In this document: positions 33,481-37,930 of the stretch, piece by piece | How positions within the stretch are numbered: position 1 is the first letter of the stretch | Layout of the letters: each line of letters opens with the position of its first letter | NCBI RefSeq assembly: GCF_032854445.1 | Contig: NW_027018343.1 | Coordinates: forward strand, 1-37,930 | Reading direction: 5' to 3' | Source: Liolophura sinensis | Taxonomy: Eukaryota > Mollusca > Polyplacophora > Chitonida > Chitonidae | DNA: 37,930 nt | Notes under the pieces: model-generated | Told to the model about the DNA's origin: nothing | Seen by the model: the letters and a program-made list of their open reading frames with translations, nothing else | Databases searched by the model: none | Translations under genes and position numbers: made by a program

Positions 33481-34030
33481 ACAGAGTACAGTGTAGCCGA
33501 TTTCAATTAACAAAAAGACCAGGTAAAAATGCAAAAGTGGAAAAAACTGTTCCAGTGCTGCTGGTAAGAGGCTAATCCGACGTATTTTGTGACGAGAAAT
33601 CGAATGGTGCAAACCGCGTTGCTCTCCGACCAATACTTTTGGCTGTGGCGACAATTCAATGATCATTGATGTCATAATCACGTGCCCAGCAACGGCTCTT
33701 ACTCCATGGAAACCAGGGATATTTGCAATTTTTTAACAGCTGCCGATGCCTGGCCCAATTCCGCATCTTTTGGCATGTGATAAATGTGGGTCAGTGTTTA
33801 GTTGTACTTTTTACAGCAGACTGTATCAAGTACCTTGTGTTTTTTATGTACAAATGGTTTGGTTTTTCTACACGTAGACAAAGACATTGAGATTGTCTTG
33901 GACTTAGAAGTAAGACAATTGCTGGGTGAGTTAAATGGGCTTAGCCCAAAGATTTGACGTCTTCTGGACTACCGAAGGGCACATAACATATAGTCAAAAG
34001 TTGAATATAGTAATGGCCAGTCGCGATGGT
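33481..34030. repeat. M62, chimeric D monomer
   Basis: 550 bp. Left half as M25 ('tgtggcgac', 'gcatgtgataaatg'), right half as M36 ('ggtttgg', 'gtagacaaag'). One extra A in 'ggaaaaaactg'. Confidence 0.88.
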
Positions 34031-34577
34031 ACATAGTACAGTGTAGCCGATTTCAATTAACAAAAAGACCAGGCAAAAATGCAAAATTGGAAAAATTGTT
34101 CCAATGCTGCTGACAAGATTCTAATCCGACGTATTTTGTGACGACAAATCGAATGGTGCAAACCGCGTTGCTCTCCGACCAATACTTTTGGCTGTAGTCA
34201 CAATTCAATGATCATTGATGTCATAATCACGTGCCCAGCAACGTCTCTTACTCCATGGAAACCAGGAAAATTTGCAATTTTTCAACAGCTGCCGATGCCT
34301 GGCTAAATTCCGCATCTTTTGGCACCTTATTCATGTGGGTCTGTTGTCAGTTGTACTTTTTACAGCAGACTGTATCAAGTACCTTGTGATTTTTATGTAC
34401 AAAAGGTGTGGTTTTTCTACACGTAAATAAAGACATTGAGACTGTCTTGCACTTGAAGTAACACAATTGCTGGTGAGTTAAATGCGCTTAGCCCAAAGAT
34501 TTCAGGTCTTCTGGGCTACCGAAGGGCACATAACTTATAGTCAAAAGTTGAATATAGTAATGACCAGTCGCGATTGT
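34031..34577. repeat. M63, family E monomer
   Basis: 547 bp, full E set including AATAAA. Missing G in 'cacttgaag' and in 'gctggtgag'. Confidence 0.9.
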
Positions 34578-35127
34578 ACAGAATACAGTGTAGCCGATTT
34601 CAATTAACAAAAAGACCAGGTAAAAAATGCAAAAGTGGAAAAACTGTTCCAGTGCTGCTGGTAAGAGGCTAATCCGACGTATTTTGTGACGAGAAATCGA
34701 ATGGTGCAAACCGCGTTGCTCTCCGACCAACACTTTTGGCTGTAGTGACAATTGAATGATCATTTATGTCATAATCACGTGCCCAGCAACGTCTCTTACT
34801 CCATGGAAACCAGGGAAATTTGCAATTTTTCAACAGCTGCCGATGCCTGGCTCAATTCCGCATCTTTTGGCACCTTACTGAAGTGGGTCAGTGTTCAGTT
34901 GTACTTTTTACAGCAGACTGTATCAAGTACCTTGTGTTTTTCACGTACAAATGGTGTGGTTTTTCTACACGTAGATAAAGACATTGAGATTGTCTTCGAC
35001 TTAGAAGTAAGACAATTGCTGGGTGAGTTAAATGGGCTTAGCCCAAAGATTTGACGTCTTCTGGGCTACCGAAGGGCACATAACTTATAGTCAAAAGTTG
35101 AATATAGTAATGATCAGTCTCGATTGT
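34578..35127. repeat. M64, family F monomer
   Basis: 550 bp (extra A in 'ggtaaaaaatg'). F-type with 'gatcatttatg' and an A-like 'ttcacg'. Confidence 0.9.
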
Positions 35128-35674
35128 ACAGAGTACAGTGTAGCCGATTTCAATTAACAAAAAGACCAGGCAAAAATGCAAAAGTGGAAAAATGTTCCAG
35201 TGCTACTAGTAAGAGGCTAATCCGACGTATTTTGTGACGAGAAATCAAATGGTGCAATCCGCGTTGCTCTCCGACCAATACTTTTGGCTGTAGTGACAAT
35301 TAAATGATCATTGATGTCATAATCACGTGCCCAGCAACGTCTCTTACTCCATGGAAACCAGGAAAATTTGCAATTTTTCAACAGCTGCCGATGCTGGCTA
35401 AATTCCGCATCTTTGGCACCTTATTCATGTGGGTCCTGTTGTCAGTTGTACTTTTTACAGCAGACTGTATCAAGTACCTTGTGATTTTTATGTACAAAAG
35501 GTGTGGTTTTTCTACACGTAAATAAAGACATTGAGACTGTCTTGCACTTGGAAGTAACACAATTGCTGGGTGAGTTAAATGCGCTTAGCCCAAAGATTTC
35601 AGGTCTTCTGGGCTACCGAAGGGCACATAAATTATAGTCAAAAGTTGAATATAGTAATGACCAGTCGCGATTGT
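35128..35674. repeat. M65, chimeric A/E monomer with indels
   Basis: 547 bp. A-type to about 35340 ('gctactag', 'aattaaatg'), E-type from 'aggaaaa' (about 35361) with AATAAA, 'tgcgctt' and 'tttcagg'. Four single-base indels at about 35189, 35394, 35411 and 35436. Confidence 0.88.
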
Positions 35675-36223
35675 ACAGAATACAGTGTAGCCGATTTCAA
35701 TTAACAAAAAGACCAGGTAAAAATGCAAAAGTGGAAAAACTGTTCCAGTGCTGCTGGTAAGAGGCTAATCCGACGTATTTTGTGACGAGAAATCGAATGG
35801 TGCAAACCGCGTTGCTCTCCGACCAACACTTTTGGCTGTAGTGACAATTGAATGATCATTTATGTCATAATCACGTGCCCAGCAACGTCTCTTACTCCAT
35901 GGAAACCAGGGAAATTTGCAATTTTTCAACAGCTGCCGATGCCTGGCTCAATTCCGCATCTTTTGGCACCTTACTGAAGTGGGTCAGTGTTCAGTTGTAC
36001 TTTTTACAGCAGACTGTATCAAGTACCTTGTGTTTTTCATGTACAAATGGTGTGGTTTTTCTACACGTAGATAAAGACATTGAGATTGTCTTCGACTTAG
36101 AAGTAAGACAATTGCTGGGTGAGTTAAATGGGCTTAGCCCAAAGATTTGACGTCTTCTGGGCTACCGAAGGGCACATAACTTATAGTCAAAAGTTGAATA
36201 TAGTAATGATCAGTCTCGATTGT
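35675..36223. repeat. M66, family F monomer
   Basis: 549 bp, full F set with the 'atgatcagtctcg' tail. A second F monomer only two units after M64. Confidence 0.9.
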
Positions 36224-36772
36224 ACAGAGTACAGTGTAGCCGATTTCAATTAACAAAAAGACCAGGCAAAAATGCAAAAGTGGAAAAAATGTTCCAGTGC
36301 TACTAGTAAGAGGCTAATCCGACGTATTTTGTGACGAGAAATCGAATGGTGCAATCCGCGTTGCTCTCCGACCAATACTTTTGGCTGTAGTGACAATTAA
36401 ATGATCATTGATGTCATAATCACGTGCCCAGCAACGTCTCTTACTCCATGGAAACCAGGGAAATTTGCAATTTTTCAACAGCTGCCGATGCCTGGCTCAA
36501 TTCCGCATCTTTTGGCACCTTACTGAAGTGGGTCAGTGTTCAGTTGTACTTTTTACAGCAGACTGTATCAAGTACCTTGTGTTTTTCACGTACAAATGGT
36601 GTGGTTTTTCTACACGTTGATAAAGACATTGAGATTGTCTTGCACTTAGAAGTAAGGCAATTGCTGGGTGAGTTAAATGGGCTTAGCCCAAAGATTTGTC
36701 GTCTTCTGGGCTACCGAAGGGCACATAACTTATAGTCAAAAGTTGAATATAGTAATGACCAGTCGCGATTGT
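36224..36772. repeat. M67, family A monomer
   Basis: 549 bp, typical A, very close to M7. Confidence 0.9.
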
Positions 36773-37322
36773 ACAGAGTACAGTGTAGTCGATTTCAATT
36801 AACAAAAAGACCAGACAAAAAATGCAAAAGTGGAAAAACTGTTCCAGTGCTGCTGGTAAGAGGCTAATCCGACGTATTTTGTGACGAGAAATCGAATGGT
36901 GCAAACCGCGTTGCTCTCCGACCAATACTTTTGGCTGTAGTGACAATTCAATGATCATTGATGTCATAATCACGTGCGTTGCAACGGCTCTTACTCCATG
37001 GAAACCAGGGAAATTTGCAATTTTTCAACAGCTGCCGATGCCTGGCTCAATTCCGCATCTTTTGGCACCTTACTGAAGTGGGTCAGTGTTCAGTTGTACT
37101 ATTTACAGCAGACTGTATCAAGTACCTTGTGTTTTTTATGTACAAATGGTGTGGTTTTTCTACACGTAGATAAAGACATTGAGATTGTCTTGGACTTAGA
37201 AAAAAGACAATTGCTGGGTGAGTTAAATGGGCTTGGCCCAAAGATTTGACGTCTTCTGGGCTACCGAAGGGCACATAACTTATAGTCAAAAGTTGAATAT
37301 AGTAATGATCAGTCTCGATTGT
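36773..37322. repeat. M68, family B monomer with H-type patch
   Basis: 550 bp (extra A in 'gacaaaaaatg'). B marks on both sides of an isolated H-type 'gcgttgcaac' (about 36977-36986), which looks like a short conversion patch. It ends with the F-type tail 'atgatcagtctcg'. Confidence 0.87.
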
Positions 37323-37871
37323 ACAGAGTACAGTGTAGCCGATTTCAATTAACAAAAAGACCAGGCTAAAATGCAAAAGTGGAAAAAATGTTCCAGTGCT
37401 ACTAGTAAGAGGCTAATCCGACGTATTTTGTGACGAGAAATCGAATGGTGCAATCCGCGTTGCTCTCCGACCAATACTTTTGGCTGTAGTGACAATTAAA
37501 TGATCATTGATGTCATAATCACGTGCCCAGCAACGGCTCTTACTCCATGGAAACCAGGGAAATTTGCAATTTTTCAACAGCTGCCGATGCCTGGCTCAAT
37601 TCCGCATCTTTTGGCACCTTACTGAAGTGGGTCAGTGTTCAGTTGTACTTTTTACAGCAGACTGTATCAAGTACCTTGTGTTTTTCACGTACAAATGGTG
37701 TGGTTTTTCTACACGTTGATAAAGACATTGAGATTGTCTTGCACTTAGAAGTAAGGCAATTGCTGGGTGAGTTAAATGGGCTTAGCCCAAAGATTTGTCG
37801 TCTTCTGGGCTACCGAAGGGCACATAACTTATAGTCAAAAGTTGAATATAGTAATGACCAGTCGCGATTGT
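37323..37871. repeat. M69, family A monomer
   Basis: 549 bp, A-type with 'ggctaaaatg' and 'acggctc'. Confidence 0.9.
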
Positions 37872-37930
37872 ACAGAGTACAGTGTAGTCGATTTCAATTA
37901 ACAAAAAGACCAGACAAAATGCAAAAGTGG
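37872..37930. repeat. M70, partial B-like monomer at the window edge
   Basis: The first 59 bp of a monomer with 'gtagtcgat' and 'gaccagac', so family B by its start. It is cut by the window and shows that the array continues to the right. Confidence 0.9.

Larger units (their letters stand above)
25797..34030. repeat. Long duplicated segment, copy 2 (M48-M62)
   Basis: Partner of 6034-13718. It also contains its own four-monomer tandem duplication (M49-M52 and M53-M56) and the additional J-type monomer M58. Similarity to copy 1 ends where M26 (G-like) and M63 (E) differ, although both are preceded by the same rare 'aatggccagtcgcgatgg'. Confidence 0.75.
1..37930. repeat. Satellite DNA array, ~549-bp monomer, 69 full copies plus a partial
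   Basis: The same ~549-bp unit recurs head to tail from the first to the last base. Landmarks such as 'ttttggctgta', 'ccatggaaac', 'gtatcaagtaccttgtg' and 'ctaccgaag' return at near-constant spacing. All copies are in the same orientation; I saw no inverted or interrupted copy. Most monomers are exactly 549 bp and the rest are 542-550 bp. Pairs of monomers range from identical to several per cent different, and the differences are shared in sets that define families, so the array has higher-order structure. Head-to-tail arrays like this are characteristic of eukaryotic heterochromatin. I cannot identify the species or a named satellite family. No flanking unique sequence is present. Confidence 0.98.

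Noticed and set aside
1-37930. CRISPR array
   Set aside because: The repeated unit is 549 bp with no short direct repeats separated by unique spacers.
1-37930. CENP-B box in the monomer
   Set aside because: I looked for the TTCG...CGGG arrangement on both strands and found only partial 'ttcga' matches without the second half.
1-37930. rDNA spacer, tandem gene cluster (5S, histone, snRNA) or transposon-derived repeat
   Set aside because: No recognisable rRNA, histone or snRNA segment, no terminal inverted repeats, target-site duplications, poly(A) tails or transposase/reverse-transcriptase coding sequence in any monomer.

Overview
The whole window is one uninterrupted tandem array of a satellite repeat with a monomer of about 549 bp. 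I divided it by hand at the recurring 'acagagtac' (variants 'acatagtac' and 'acagaatac'). This gives 69 complete monomers (M1-M69), 542-550 bp long and mostly exactly 549, plus a 59-bp partial copy (M70) at the right edge. The array starts in register at base 1 and is cut at base 37930, so it continues past at least the right edge and probably both. No single-copy DNA, transposon, rRNA, tRNA, CRISPR array or convincing protein gene is visible.

Organism: a long, homogenised, head-to-tail array of half-kilobase monomers with higher-order structure is typical of eukaryotic heterochromatin (centromeric, pericentromeric, subtelomeric or sex-chromosomal). There are no bacterial operons or ribosome-binding sites. 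The sequence does not let me name a species, and I do not recognise the monomer as a known satellite.

Monomer families, recognised by diagnostic variants: A ('aattaaatg', 'ttcacg', 'cacgttgat', 'tttgtcg'); B ('gtagtcgat', 'gtgcacagc', 'tactattt'); C ('gccggtttc', 'acaccagg', 'gctactag', 'gcgtagc', 'ttattcatg'), with C' carrying 'aattgcatg'; D ('taaatgtgggtcagtgtttag' split by variants, 'ggtttgg', 'gtagacaaag'); E ('acatagtac', 'aaaattgg', 'gtagtcac', 'aggaaaa', 'acgtaaataaag', 'tgcgctt'); F ('acagaatac', 'aacactttt', 'cttcgac'); G ('gtagagac', 'caactttt', 'ataaatg'); H ('gcgttgcaac', 'gaagtaaagc'); I ('tttttaaacag', 'gggctgagccc'); J ('cagcaaactg', 'gaaaaaagac'); K ('ggcaaattattc', 'gtagattaag').

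Layout: M1-M6 form a six-monomer higher-order unit A-B-C-D-E-F. M7-M11 repeat A-B-C-A-B. M12-M27 use a second repertoire (G, A, H, I, J, C, E, D, K). M28-M38 return to E-F-A-B-C-A-B-C-D-E-F. M39-M47 are mixed. M48-M62 are a second copy of the M12-M25 stretch, containing a four-monomer tandem duplication (A-H-C'-I). M63-M70 end in E-F-A/E-F-A-B-A-B. Several monomers are clear chimeras of two families.

Within each monomer are conserved small inverted repeats: a palindrome centred on TGATCA, then CACGTG, CCATGG and CAGCTG, two short hairpins, and the junction repeat TGTAC-AGA-GTACA. There are also splice-site-like and, in some copies, AATAAA signals. These are the only candidate functional elements. 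Open frames recurring on both strands are judged to be by-products of a repeat whose length is a multiple of three.
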